From NCBI RefSeq assembly GCF_003626915.1, contig NZ_CP032570.1, positions 2,665,001 through 2,729,000 of the forward strand: 64,000 bases of DNA, in the 5' to 3' direction. Origin of the DNA: Tsuneonella amylolytica. GTDB taxonomy: Bacteria > Pseudomonadota > Alphaproteobacteria > Sphingomonadales > Sphingomonadaceae. Under the pieces are notes generated by a model. That model ran no database searches. It saw nothing but the letters and a program-made list of their open reading frames with translations, and was not told where the DNA came from. Positions within the stretch are counted from its first letter, which is position 1. The number at the start of each line of letters is the position of its first letter. The position numbers and the translations under genes were made by a program. Positions 9,316-16,652 of the stretch are shown one piece after another.

Positions 9316-9338
9316 ATAACCGTCCACCGGACGGTTAT
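9316..9338. other. Perfect 10-bp inverted repeat between the DUF411 gene and tRNA-Pro
   Basis: ATAACCGTCC and GGACGGTTAT face each other across a 3-base ACC loop. It lies 3' of both convergent genes, so it could end either transcript, but neither side carries a real T tract. An operator or a processing stem is also possible. Confidence 0.5.
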
Positions 9339-9351
9339 CTGCAGTCGAAAA

Positions 9352-9428
9352 TGGTCGGGGAGAGAGGATTCGAACCTCCGGCCCCTGCCTCCCGAAGACA
9401 GTGCTCTACCAGGCTGAGCTACTCCCCG
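9352..9428 (-). tRNA. tRNA-Pro (anticodon CGG)
   Basis: A full cloverleaf reads on the minus strand: a 7-bp acceptor stem CGGGGAG/CTCCCCG, D arm GCTC/GAGC, and anticodon stem CTGTC/GGCAG with loop TTCGGGA (anticodon CGG). The T arm is GGAGG-TTCGAAT-CCTCT (one G-T pair), and CCA is encoded at 9354-9352. It reads CCG codons. A good promoter lies about 54 bp upstream. Confidence 0.96.
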
Positions 9429-9480
9429 ACCGATCGATCCCGGATCACGCGAACGCGGTCCGGGGCGAGGCAAGGCGCGC

Positions 9481-9509
9481 CCTATAGGAAGGGTATCGCA
9501 GGGTGGCAA
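9481..9509 (-). promoter_or_regulatory. Promoter of tRNA-Pro
   Basis: On the minus strand TTGCCA (9509-9504), a 17-bp spacer and TATAGG (9486-9481) make a strong sigma-70-type promoter. It would start a transcript roughly 45-50 bases before the mature tRNA. It overlaps the upstream extension of the thyA frame, which supports the later thyA start. Confidence 0.65.
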
Positions 9510-9538
9510 GCGGCCATTTCGCACGCTACGGACGGACC

Positions 9539-10501
9539 ATGCATTCGGCCGCCTATCATCCGGAAGACCGGCATCCGACAGACCGTCATCCGGAAGACCA
9601 GTACCTCGATCTCATGCGGCGCATCTGGGCCGAGGGGTCGGAGCGGATCGACCGCACGGGCATCGGCACCCGATCCGTATTCGGGGCGACGCTGCGATTC
9701 GATCTGGCGGACGGCGCGATGCCGCTCATCACGACGAAGCGGGTCTACTGGAAGACTGCGACGCGCGAACTTTTGTGGTTCCTGACCGGGGAGACGAACA
9801 TCCGTCCGCTCGTGCAGCAGGGCGTCGGCATCTGGAACGAATGGCCGCACGCGAAATACGTGCGCGAGACGGGCGACGACATTCCGCTGGAGACATTCGT
9901 CGCGCGCATCCGCGACGATGCCGATTTCGCCGCCAACTGGGGCGATCTCGGCCCGGTCTACGGCAAGCAGTGGGTCGACTGGCCGACCTATCGCTACCGC
10001 CCCGACGGCTTGTACGAAGCGGGCGAGGGGGTGAACCAAGTTGCCGAGGTCGTGCGCAGCTTGCGCGAGAACCCCGGCAGCCGGCGGCACATCATTGAAG
10101 GCTGGAACGTCGCCGAATTGGACCGGATGGCGTTGCCGCCGTGTCACAAGACCTACCAGTTCCATGTCGCCGACGGTCGGCTCAACGGGCTGCTCTATCA
10201 GCGGAGCTGCGACGTCGCGCTCGGCCTGCCGTTCAACCTGTGGTCGGCGGCGCTGCTGCAACGGATGCTCGCGCAGCAGGCCGATCTGGAGCCGGGCGAA
10301 TTCGTGTGGATGGGCGGGGACGTCCATCTCTACCTCAACCATTCGGACCTGATCGAGGAGCAGTTGACGCGGGAACCGCAGGGCCGCCCACGCCTTGAGA
10401 TCGTGCGGCGACCGGACACGATCTTCGACTATCGCATCGACGATTTTGCGGTTTCGAACTACACGCCGCTCGGCGCGTTGCAGGCGCCGGTAGCGGTCTG
10501 A
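9539..10501 (+). CDS. thyA: Thymidylate synthase ThyA
   Basis: ThyA methylates dUMP to dTMP with methylene-tetrahydrofolate. The folate-binding region RTGIGTRSVFG, the block TKRVYWKTATRELLWFLTG, the catalytic Cys at about 202 in LPPCHKTYQFHV, and the dUMP-binding RSCDVALGLPFN are all present. The 320 residues exceed E. coli (264), partly from an N-terminal extension holding a five-residue repeat (HPEDR, HPTDR, HPEDQ) and an insertion near residues 90-120. The ATG at 9539 is preferred because the frame upstream (to 9503) falls in the tRNA-Pro promoter. No dihydrofolate reductase gene follows. Confidence 0.97.
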   Translation: MHSAAYHPEDRHPTDRHPEDQYLDLMRRIWAEGSERIDRTGIGTRSVFGATLRFDLADGAMPLITTKRVYWKTATRELLWFLTGETNIRPLVQQGVGIWNEWPHAKYVRETGDDIPLETFVARIRDDADFAANWGDLGPVYGKQWVDWPTYRYRPDGLYEAGEGVNQVAEVVRSLRENPGSRRHIIEGWNVAELDRMALPPCHKTYQFHVADGRLNGLLYQRSCDVALGLPFNLWSAALLQRMLAQQADLEPGEFVWMGGDVHLYLNHSDLIEEQLTREPQGRPRLEIVRRPDTIFDYRIDDFAVSNYTPLGALQAPVAV

Positions 10502-10512
10502 CGGAACCCAAC

Positions 10513-10542
10513 TTGACTCGTTAACCCGCTTTGAAATAAAAT
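10513..10542 (+). promoter_or_regulatory. Promoter of the branched-chain 2-oxoacid dehydrogenase genes
   Basis: TTGACT (10513-10518), an 18-bp spacer and TAAAAT (10537-10542) lie 43 bp before the E1 alpha start. This is one of the closest consensus matches in the window. Confidence 0.65.
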
Positions 10543-10584
10543 GTCGCAGTTGTAAAAGATTGCTGCAGTGCGGGAGAGCGCTCA

Positions 10585-11877
10585 ATGGCCGACCGGCCCG
10601 ATGCCACGACGACCGGCGGAAGCAACCGTCCGGCGCTTCAGTTTCACGTTCCCGAACCGAAATTCCGGCCCGGCGATGCGGTCGATTTCTCGCATATCGG
10701 CGTCAGCAAGCCCGGCGAACAGGCCCGGCCCGACGAGATGTGTGCGCCCATCGACACCACACCGCTCGCCAACGATCTCGTCCGCGTGCTGGGCGACGAC
10801 AACGTCGCGCACGGCCCGTGGGACCCGCGGCTCGACGCCGACACCCTGCGCCGCATGCTCGAGATCATGGCGCTGACCCGTGCGTTCGACGAGCGGATGT
10901 ATCGCGGCCAGCGGCAGGGCAAGACCAGCTTCTACATGAAGTGCACCGGCGAGGAGGCGACGAGCGTGTCCGCCGCGATGGCGCTGGCCGGCGACGACAT
11001 GGTATTTCCCAGCTATCGCCAGCAGGGCATCCTGATCGCGCGCGGCTATCCGCTCGTCGAGATGATCAACCAGATCTACTCGAACCGCGGCGACAAGCTG
11101 AAGGGCCGCCAGCTGCCCATCATGTATTCGAGCCGGGCGCACAGCTTCTTCACCATCAGCGGCAACCTCGCCACGCAGACCCCTCAGGCCGTGGGCTGGG
11201 CGATGGCGAGCGCGATGCGCGGCGACAGCCGGATCGCGGCCACGTGGGTGGGCGAGGGCAGCACCGCGGAGGGCGACTTCCACGCCGCCTGCCTGTTCGC
11301 CACGGTCTACAACGCGCCGGTGATCCTCAACGTCATCAACAACCAGTGGGCGATTTCCAGCTTCAGCGGTTTCGCCGGCGGCGAGAGGGCGACCTTCGCC
11401 GCGCGCGGGCTTGGCTACGGCATCGCCTCGATCCGGGTGGACGGCAACGATCCGCTGGCGGTCTACGCCGCGACCCGCTGGGCTGCCAACCGCGCGCGCT
11501 CCAACGGTGGTCCGACGCTGATCGAGCACTTCACCTACCGCGCGGAGGGGCACTCCACCTCCGACGATCCGAGCCAGTACCGCAGCGCGCAGGAACGCAG
11601 CGAATGGCCATTGGGCGATCCGATCATGCGCCTCAAGGATCACCTCATCGCGCTGGGGGAATGGGACGAGGAGCGGCAGGAGAAGCTCGACCTCGAATGC
11701 GCCGAAAAGGTGAAGGCCGCGACCAAGGAGGCCGAGAAGAACGGCGTCCTCGGCCATGGCATGCACCACCCGTTCCACACCATGTTCGAGGACGTGTTCG
11801 AGGACCTTCCCTGGCATCTGGAAGAACAGGCCGCGCAGGCGATCCGCGAAAGGAAGATCAAGTGGCCTCAAAAGTGA
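10585..11877 (+). CDS. bkdA: Branched-chain 2-oxoacid dehydrogenase E1 component, alpha subunit
   Basis: This thiamine-diphosphate enzyme decarboxylates the 2-oxo acids from valine, leucine and isoleucine. The 430 residues match the bacterial BCKDH alpha family, which is longer than pyruvate dehydrogenase E1 alpha because of the N-terminal arm. The ThDP/Mg motif runs from GEGSTAEGDF (about 222) to NNQWAIS (about 252). The phosphorylation-loop-like RAEGHSTSDDPSQYR is typical of the branched-chain branch. It is the first gene of a three-gene operon with its own promoter; the E1 beta start lies within its last codons. Confidence 0.95.
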   Translation: MADRPDATTTGGSNRPALQFHVPEPKFRPGDAVDFSHIGVSKPGEQARPDEMCAPIDTTPLANDLVRVLGDDNVAHGPWDPRLDADTLRRMLEIMALTRAFDERMYRGQRQGKTSFYMKCTGEEATSVSAAMALAGDDMVFPSYRQQGILIARGYPLVEMINQIYSNRGDKLKGRQLPIMYSSRAHSFFTISGNLATQTPQAVGWAMASAMRGDSRIAATWVGEGSTAEGDFHAACLFATVYNAPVILNVINNQWAISSFSGFAGGERATFAARGLGYGIASIRVDGNDPLAVYAATRWAANRARSNGGPTLIEHFTYRAEGHSTSDDPSQYRSAQERSEWPLGDPIMRLKDHLIALGEWDEERQEKLDLECAEKVKAATKEAEKNGVLGHGMHHPFHTMFEDVFEDLPWHLEEQAAQAIRERKIKWPQK

Positions 11878-12932
11878 TGGTCGAAGACGACAGCCCGATC
11901 GGCCTCGCCGACGCGCCCAGCCGCAACATGAACATGATCGAGGCGATCAACGACGCGCTCGACATCATGCTCAGCCACGATCCTTCGGTCGTCATCATGG
12001 GCGAGGACGTGGGCTATTTCGGCGGCGTGTTCCGAGCGACCGCGCACCTGCAGGAAAAGCACGGGAAGAACCGTGTGTTCGACACGCCGATTTCCGAATG
12101 CGGGATCATCGGCGCGGCGATCGGCATGGGCGCATACGGCCTCAGGCCCGTGCCCGAGATCCAGTTCGCCGACTACATCTATCCCGGGCTCGACCAACTC
12201 ATCAGCGAAGCGGCGCGGCTGCGCTATCGCTCGGCGGCGGAATTCATCGCGCCGCTGACCGTACGCAGTCCGTTCGGCGGGGGCATCTTCGGCGGGCAGA
12301 CCCACAGCCAGAGCCCGGAGGCGCTTTTCACTCACGTCGCGGGCATCAAGACCGTTATCCCCAGCACGCCCTACGACGCGAAGGGCCTGCTGATCGCGGC
12401 GATCGAGGACAACGACCCGGTCGTCTTCTTCGAGCCGAAGCGCATCTACAACGGCCCCTTCAGCGGATACTACGACAAGCCTGTCGAGCCGTGGAAGGCG
12501 CACCCCGACAGCAAGGTGCCCGAAGGATACTACCGCATCCCGCTGGGCAAGGCGCGCACCGTGCGCGAAGGCGAGGCGATGACGATCCTGTGCTACGGCA
12601 CGATGGTCCACGTCGTGACCGCGGTGGCGAAGGAAAAGGGTATCGACGCCGACATTCTCGATCTGCGCACGCTCGTGCCGCTCGACATCGAGGCAATCGA
12701 GGAATCGGTAAAGAAGACCGGCCGCTGCCTGATCGTCCACGAGGCGACGCGCACCAGCGGCTTCGGCGCCGAACTCAGCGCGCTGGTGCAGGAGCGCTGC
12801 TTCCACCACCTCGAAGCGCCCATCGAGCGCGTGACCGGGTTCGACACCCCCTATCCGCACAGCCTCGAGTGGGCCTATTTCCCCGGTCCCGTCCGCATCG
12901 GCGAGGCGATGGACAAGATACTGGAAGCCTGA
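11862..12932 (+). CDS. bkdB: Branched-chain 2-oxoacid dehydrogenase E1 component, beta subunit
   Basis: Partner of the alpha subunit in the alpha2-beta2 E1 heterotetramer. Transketolase pyrimidine-binding domain at about 20-200 (MGEDVGYFGGVFRAT, EIQFADYIYPGLDQL, RSPFGGG) and C-terminal transketolase domain at about 215-345 (YGTMVHVV, DLRTLVPLD, HEATRTSGFGAEL). Two starts are possible. GTG at 11862 has AGGAAG five bases upstream and overlaps the alpha gene by 16 bp; ATG at 11877 shares one base with the alpha stop but has no close Shine-Dalgarno. I chose the GTG. Both give the same conserved core. Confidence 0.94.
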   Translation: MASKVMVEDDSPIGLADAPSRNMNMIEAINDALDIMLSHDPSVVIMGEDVGYFGGVFRATAHLQEKHGKNRVFDTPISECGIIGAAIGMGAYGLRPVPEIQFADYIYPGLDQLISEAARLRYRSAAEFIAPLTVRSPFGGGIFGGQTHSQSPEALFTHVAGIKTVIPSTPYDAKGLLIAAIEDNDPVVFFEPKRIYNGPFSGYYDKPVEPWKAHPDSKVPEGYYRIPLGKARTVREGEAMTILCYGTMVHVVTAVAKEKGIDADILDLRTLVPLDIEAIEESVKKTGRCLIVHEATRTSGFGAELSALVQERCFHHLEAPIERVTGFDTPYPHSLEWAYFPGPVRIGEAMDKILEA

Positions 12933-12935
12933 ACC

Positions 12936-14297
12936 ATGGCGCGTTTCACATTCAACCTGCCCGACATCGGCGAAGGCATCGCCGAGGCCGAGATCGTGGC
13001 GATGCACGTCAAGCCGGGCGACACCGTCAGCGAAGACCAGCAGATCGCCGACATGATGACCGACAAGGCGACGGTCGAGATGGAAAGCCCCGTGTCCGGC
13101 ACGGTGGTCGAGGTCGCGGGCGAGGCCGGCGACGTGATCGCCATCGGTTCGATGCTGGTCGTCATCGAGACGGAAGGCGAGGTCGCAGGCGACGACGCCG
13201 CGCCGAACGAGGGTGCTGCCCACGCCGCCCCGGCGCCGAAATCCGGCGAGGTGGAATCGCGGATCGAAGTCGAGACGCCAGACCCGTCCGACGTGTCGGA
13301 CGCCGCCGCAGCGGTCGCGGAAGCGGCCTCTCCGCCCCCGCCGGCCGAGGCAAAACCGACTGCTGCGCCCCCGCCGGCCCCGACGCCAGTGCCGGCTCCG
13401 GCTCCGGTGACGAAGTCTTCGGTCACCAAGGTCCTCGCGACGCCCGCGGTGCGCAAGCGCGCGGCCGACCTCGCCATCGACCTTGCCGAGGTGCGGCCGG
13501 GCGAGGAAGGGCGCATCCGCCATTCCGACCTCGATGCATTCATCTCCTACGGCGCGAAGAGCGGCCACGCCCCGGCGGGTCCGACCCGCGCGGACGAAAC
13601 GGTCAAGGTCATCGGCCTTCGCCGCCGCATCGCGGAGAACATGGCCGCGGCCAAGCGCACCATCCCGCATTTCACCTATGTCGAGGAATGCGACGTCACC
13701 GAGCTGGAACGCCTGCGCGAACAGCTCAACACAGGCCGCGGCGACAAGCCGAAGCTGACGATGCTGCCCTTGCTGATCACCGCGATCTGCAAGACGATCC
13801 CCGATTTCCCGATGATCAACGCGCGCTACGACGACGAGGCGGGCGTGGTCACCCGCCACGGTGCGGTGCATCTCGGTATGGCGACGCAGACCGACGGCGG
13901 CCTGATGGTCCCCGTGATCCGCGACGCGCAGGCGAAGAACCTGTGGCAGCTTGCGACCGAGATCCGCCGCCTGGCCGAGGCCGCGCGCGACGGATCGGCG
14001 AAGTCGAGCGAACTCAGCGGGTCGACGCTGACGGTCACATCGCTGGGTCCGCTGGGCGGCGTGGCAACGACCCCGGTCATCAACCGGCCCGAGGTCGCGA
14101 TCATCGGCCCCAATCGGATCGTCGAACGGCCGATGTTCGTCCCCGACGGAGCGGGCGGCGAGCGCGTGGAGAAGCGCAAGCTGATGAACGTCTCGATCTC
14201 GTGCGATCACCGCGTGGTCGACGGCTGGGATGCGGCGAGCTTCATCCAGGCGGTGAAGAAGCTGATCGAGACACCGGCGCTGTTGCTGGTGAACTAG
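12936..14297 (+). CDS. bkdC: Lipoamide acyltransferase E2 of the branched-chain 2-oxoacid dehydrogenase
   Basis: E2 transfers the acyl group from lipoamide to CoA and forms the core of the complex. It has a single lipoyl domain with the attachment lysine in MTDKATVEM (about residue 44). An Ala/Pro-rich linker and a peripheral-subunit-binding domain follow (about 165-205, TPAVRKRAADLAIDL). The catalytic domain (about 225-453) ends in the DHRVVDGWDAA active-site block with His at about 425. It starts three bases after the beta stop. The dihydrolipoamide dehydrogenase (E3) is not in this cluster and must come from elsewhere. Confidence 0.96.
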   Translation: MARFTFNLPDIGEGIAEAEIVAMHVKPGDTVSEDQQIADMMTDKATVEMESPVSGTVVEVAGEAGDVIAIGSMLVVIETEGEVAGDDAAPNEGAAHAAPAPKSGEVESRIEVETPDPSDVSDAAAAVAEAASPPPPAEAKPTAAPPPAPTPVPAPAPVTKSSVTKVLATPAVRKRAADLAIDLAEVRPGEEGRIRHSDLDAFISYGAKSGHAPAGPTRADETVKVIGLRRRIAENMAAAKRTIPHFTYVEECDVTELERLREQLNTGRGDKPKLTMLPLLITAICKTIPDFPMINARYDDEAGVVTRHGAVHLGMATQTDGGLMVPVIRDAQAKNLWQLATEIRRLAEAARDGSAKSSELSGSTLTVTSLGPLGGVATTPVINRPEVAIIGPNRIVERPMFVPDGAGGERVEKRKLMNVSISCDHRVVDGWDAASFIQAVKKLIETPALLLVN

Positions 14298-14310
14298 GGG
14301 GCGGGGGCGC

Positions 14311-14742
14311 TCAGCGCACGATCGCGCTGAACGTCATGCGGCCCTGTCTCGGCCCCGATACCTGCTGGCGGACGTGGGTCACGTCCTCGGCGGACGCGAG
14401 GCGGTCGCCTGCGCGTAAGGTGCCGAGTTCGCCCCACGTGCGGCCGCCGTCGATCGAAACTTGCGTCGCATCGCTGCCCGTGCGCTGGAAGGCGAGGGTG
14501 GCGGGGATGGCGCTCTGCACGGTGAAGCGCCGGCCGGTCCGGGGTGCGGTCCAGGCGACCACCAGAACGACCTTGTCGCCCTTGCGCAGTGTGCTGGCCG
14601 GTTCGAGCGCACGCCCGCCCGCCTCGGCCCGCTCGACATAGACCGCACGGTCGATATCGATGGCGGTTTCGGCGTGCGCGGTGCCCGCGACCATAGAGGC
14701 TGCCAGGCACGCGATCGCGGCCAAACCCTTACCGTAACGCAT
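14311..14742 (-). CDS. Exported hypothetical protein
   Basis: A 143-residue protein with a clear signal peptide (about 1-24, ending AHA-ET). The mature part looks like a small beta-rich domain (VYVERAE, LRKGDKVVLVVAW, FTVQSAIPATLAF, VSIDGGRTWGEL). The pattern of a property followed by 'rRTWGEL' resembles repeat-like extracytoplasmic domains, but I do not recognise a family. It converges on the E2 gene with 13 bp between stops. The cell location should be periplasmic. Confidence 0.75.
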   Translation of the reverse strand: MRYGKGLAAIACLAASMVAGTAHAETAIDIDRAVYVERAEAGGRALEPASTLRKGDKVVLVVAWTAPRTGRRFTVQSAIPATLAFQRTGSDATQVSIDGGRTWGELGTLRAGDRLASAEDVTHVRQQVSGPRQGRMTFSAIVR

Positions 14743-14847
14743 CGTGAATAATTCCCCCCGCCCCGTCGGCGGGGCAGGGGGAAACTGCCGCGATATGGTT
14801 AATTTTCGGTGGAGGGCACGAAGCGCAAAAAGGCGGGCGGTGGGCTG

Positions 14848-14876
14848 TTGACAGCCCTGTTCGCACCCCCTAGTGG
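14848..14876 (+). promoter_or_regulatory. Promoter of tRNA-Asp
   Basis: A consensus TTGACA (14848-14853), a 17-bp spacer and TAGTGG (14871-14876). The predicted start near 14883 coincides with the left arm of the inverted repeat that encloses the tRNA. Confidence 0.7.
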
Positions 14877-14882
14877 CGCGGC

Positions 14883-14987
14883 TCCCAAGTGGCTGCGCGG
14901 GTGTAGCTCAGTTGGTTAGAGTGTCGGCCTGTCACGCCGAAGGTCGCGGGTTCGAGCCCCGTCACTCGCGCCACTTGGGAATTTTTT
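14883..14987 (+). terminator. 11-bp inverted repeat enclosing tRNA-Asp, followed by T7
   Basis: TCCCAAGTGGC (14883-14893) is perfectly complementary to GCCACTTGGGA (14970-14980), the latter containing the tRNA discriminator base and CCA plus seven trailer bases. A run of seven T follows at 14982-14988. The precursor would fold with the tRNA as the loop of one long stem, which can act as an intrinsic terminator and also hides the CCA end before processing. Confidence 0.6.
14897..14973 (+). tRNA. tRNA-Asp (anticodon GTC)
   Basis: Acceptor GCGGGTG/CACTCGC (one G-T pair), D arm starting GCTCAGTTGGTTAGAG, anticodon loop CTGTCAC with GTC, T arm GCGGG-TTCGAGC-CCCGT (one G-T pair), and encoded CCA at 14971-14973. 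It reads GAC/GAT codons. Confidence 0.97.
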
Positions 14988-14997
14988 TCCTGCTTCG

Positions 14998-15213
14998 TTA
15001 GGCCCAGCGGCCGGTCTCCATCCAGATCAGGAAGCGCCTTAGCGGCAGCAGCCAGACGATCCCCAGAACGAGGTAGACCGGCGCCTGCGCGAGGGCCGGC
15101 CAACCGCCGATGAGTTCGGGGACGTAGCGCGCGACGACGAGCGCATAGCCGCCGAGCACCAGCAGCAGTCCGATGATCCCGAGCGGGATGCGCGCGGTGG
15201 GTTCGGTTCTCAT
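14998..15213 (-). CDS. DUF2842 small membrane protein
   Basis: A 71-residue protein with two hydrophobic segments (about 10-30 and 42-60) and a basic/aromatic tail (PLRRFLIWMETGRWA). It fits DUF2842, a family of small alphaproteobacterial inner-membrane proteins of unknown function; the WxP/RFLIWM tail is typical as I remember it. Its ATG overlaps the stop of the upstream 5-FCL gene by four bases, so the two are translated from one mRNA. Confidence 0.85.
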   Translation of the reverse strand: MRTEPTARIPLGIIGLLLVLGGYALVVARYVPELIGGWPALAQAPVYLVLGIVWLLPLRRFLIWMETGRWA

Positions 15214-15857
15214 CGGAATGGTCCGAGGACGCGCGTCGGGGTGACCACCAGGTCAAGCGCCATGTCGTGCGGCTCGACCGGGAGTTCGGGCACCTCCTGC
15301 ACATCCCATGCAAGGCCGATGCGGACCGCGTCGGGATTCGATTCGAGCCAGCGGTCGTAATGACCGCCGCCCTGTCCCAGTCGGTCGCCGGTAAGGGTGA
15401 ACGCGAGGAGGGGGACGAACAGCACGCTCGGCCGGACAGGCGCGGCATCGTCCGCCGGCTGCGGGCCGACCGGCCCGGCCGCAAGATCCTGCGCGCCGAT
15501 GGGGTCGGCCCAGGTGCGGAATTCCATCGGCGCGGTGCGATCCGCGAACCAGGGCAGGGCGACTGTATTCCCGCGCTCGTGGAAGAAGCGGGCATATCCG
15601 CCCGACGGCGCTTCGTCCGGGGTCGAAACGTAGAGGCCCACCACCGCGTCTTCGGGAACGCGCGCCAGAACGGGGCCGGGCGGGCGATGCATGACGAGCG
15701 CGCGGGTGCTCGCCGGAAGCGCGGCGACGTGTTCGCCGCGCGCAGCACGCATACGGGTCCGAAGGGCGGATTTGTCGGTCAGGGGCGTTGCTCCATGGTG
15801 CAGCAGGGCCGGGACCGCACTGCTGCCGTCGCCATGGACGGAAGCGGGTGCGGGCAT
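15210..15857 (-). CDS. 5-formyltetrahydrofolate cyclo-ligase
   Basis: This enzyme converts 5-formyl-THF to 5,10-methenyl-THF with ATP. The core matches the family: KSALRTRMRAARG near the start, FVPLLAFTLTGDRLGQGGGHYDRWL as the phosphate/folate loop, and GLAWDVQEVPELPVEPHD near the end. The start is unclear. In-frame ATGs at 15878 and 15857 fall inside the 3' part of 6S RNA and have no Shine-Dalgarno. A CTG at 15782 (LTDKSALR) has GGAG eight bases upstream and gives the family's usual N-terminus. I report 15857 as a conventional choice. Position next to 6S RNA and zapA is the conserved order. Confidence 0.9.
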   Translation of the reverse strand: MPAPASVHGDGSSAVPALLHHGATPLTDKSALRTRMRAARGEHVAALPASTRALVMHRPPGPVLARVPEDAVVGLYVSTPDEAPSGGYARFFHERGNTVALPWFADRTAPMEFRTWADPIGAQDLAAGPVGPQPADDAAPVRPSVLFVPLLAFTLTGDRLGQGGGHYDRWLESNPDAVRIGLAWDVQEVPELPVEPHDMALDLVVTPTRVLGPFR

Positions 15858-15998
15858 CGAATGTGGCGGAACCACCATGGGTCGTTTGCTGCTGATATCC
15901 TCCGACGCCTCAACGTCAGGTGGGAACCGTGTACCCCGGTTTCCTGGACGAACCAGGGCCCCAGGGCAGGGACAGCTCCCGAGGATTGCTTATAGCCC
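15842..15998 (-). ncRNA. ssrS: 6S RNA (SsrS), approximate ends
   Basis: 6S RNA binds sigma-70 RNA polymerase as a promoter mimic. The position between zapA and 5-FCL, on their strand, is where 6S lies across proteobacteria. The minus-strand RNA can form a closing stem (AATCCTC near the 5' end with GAGGATA near the 3' end), an internal region, and an apical hairpin CCTGG-TTCGT-CCAGG. The 5' end is placed about six bases after the -10; the 3' end could lie anywhere between about 15840 and 15880. The RNA overlaps the longest versions of the 5-FCL frame. Confidence 0.65.
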
Positions 15999-16003
15999 CG
16001 GGG

Positions 16004-16009
16004 ATTATG
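16004..16009 (-). promoter_or_regulatory. -10 element of the 6S RNA promoter
   Basis: On the minus strand CATAAT precedes the predicted 6S start by about six bases. The -35 region (GACTGC-like) is a weak match, so zapA readthrough may also contribute. Confidence 0.4.
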
Positions 16010-16046
16010 TAGCGTGCTCGTGCCGGGCAGTCCCGCCACGCCCTAT

Positions 16047-16652
16047 CTAGGTGGCCTGCGCCCGGCTCTCAAGCTTGTCGGCGCATTGTTCGAGCACTTC
16101 GGCGAAACGCTCGAGCGCGGGCGCCGCGTCCTCGACCGTCGCGGCGGGCTGGGCCGCGGGCGCAGGGGGCGGTGGCGGGGCAGCCTTCAGCGCATCGCGT
16201 TCCTTGCGGGCATCGAACAGTTCGCCGCGCAGTTTCGCGTTCTCCGCCTCGTGATCGGCGATCGCCTGCTTGAGTTCGGTCTGGATGCCGAGGACCTTCG
16301 CCATCTCGTCTGCCGCGCCCTTGTGCGCGCTCTGGAGGCGGCCGAGTTCCTGTTCCAGATCGGCAATGTTCGCCTTCAGCCGGTCGGTCTGGCCGCTCGC
16401 GGTGTCGGCCTCGCGGCGGGCCTCGGCCGCTTCGGCGTGCGCCGCCTCGACGCCTTCGCGCCCTTCGAGCACTTCGTCGGCCAGAAGCAGGGCGGCGAAC
16501 AGCATCGCCTGTGCGTCGGCAGCGCCCGTCTTGCCCATCGCCTCGAGCTTTTCTGCGACCGTGCGGCCGAGCCGCTGGACGCGATCCTCCTCGCCCGGCG
16601 CGCAGGCGACGCGCCACGTGCGGCCGGCGATCTGCAGGGCGACCTCGCTCAT
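16047..16652 (-). CDS. zapA: Cell-division protein ZapA with long coiled-coil extension
   Basis: ZapA binds and bundles FtsZ filaments at the division ring. Residues 1-80 match the ZapA head and first helix (VALQIAGRTWRVACAPGEEDRVQRLGR, then AQAMLFAALLLADEV). A predicted coiled coil follows (about 65-155), then an Ala/Pro linker (APPPPPAPAAQP) and a final acidic helix (about 175-198). At 201 residues it is nearly twice the E. coli length (109); longer forms occur in alphaproteobacteria. The ATG overlaps the stop of the upstream 75-codon gene by four bases. 6S RNA and 5-FCL follow on the same strand. Confidence 0.9.
   Translation of the reverse strand: MSEVALQIAGRTWRVACAPGEEDRVQRLGRTVAEKLEAMGKTGAADAQAMLFAALLLADEVLEGREGVEAAHAEAAEARREADTASGQTDRLKANIADLEQELGRLQSAHKGAADEMAKVLGIQTELKQAIADHEAENAKLRGELFDARKERDALKAAPPPPPAPAAQPAATVEDAAPALERFAEVLEQCADKLESRAQAT

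Noticed and set aside
11868-14210. 780-codon minus-strand frame opposite the E1 beta and E2 genes
   Set aside because: Antisense shadow; both plus-strand genes have all catalytic motifs.
14897-14980. tRNA-Asp and its flanking repeats as an integration site (attL/attR)
   Set aside because: The repeats are inverted, not direct, and no integrase or foreign region is adjacent.
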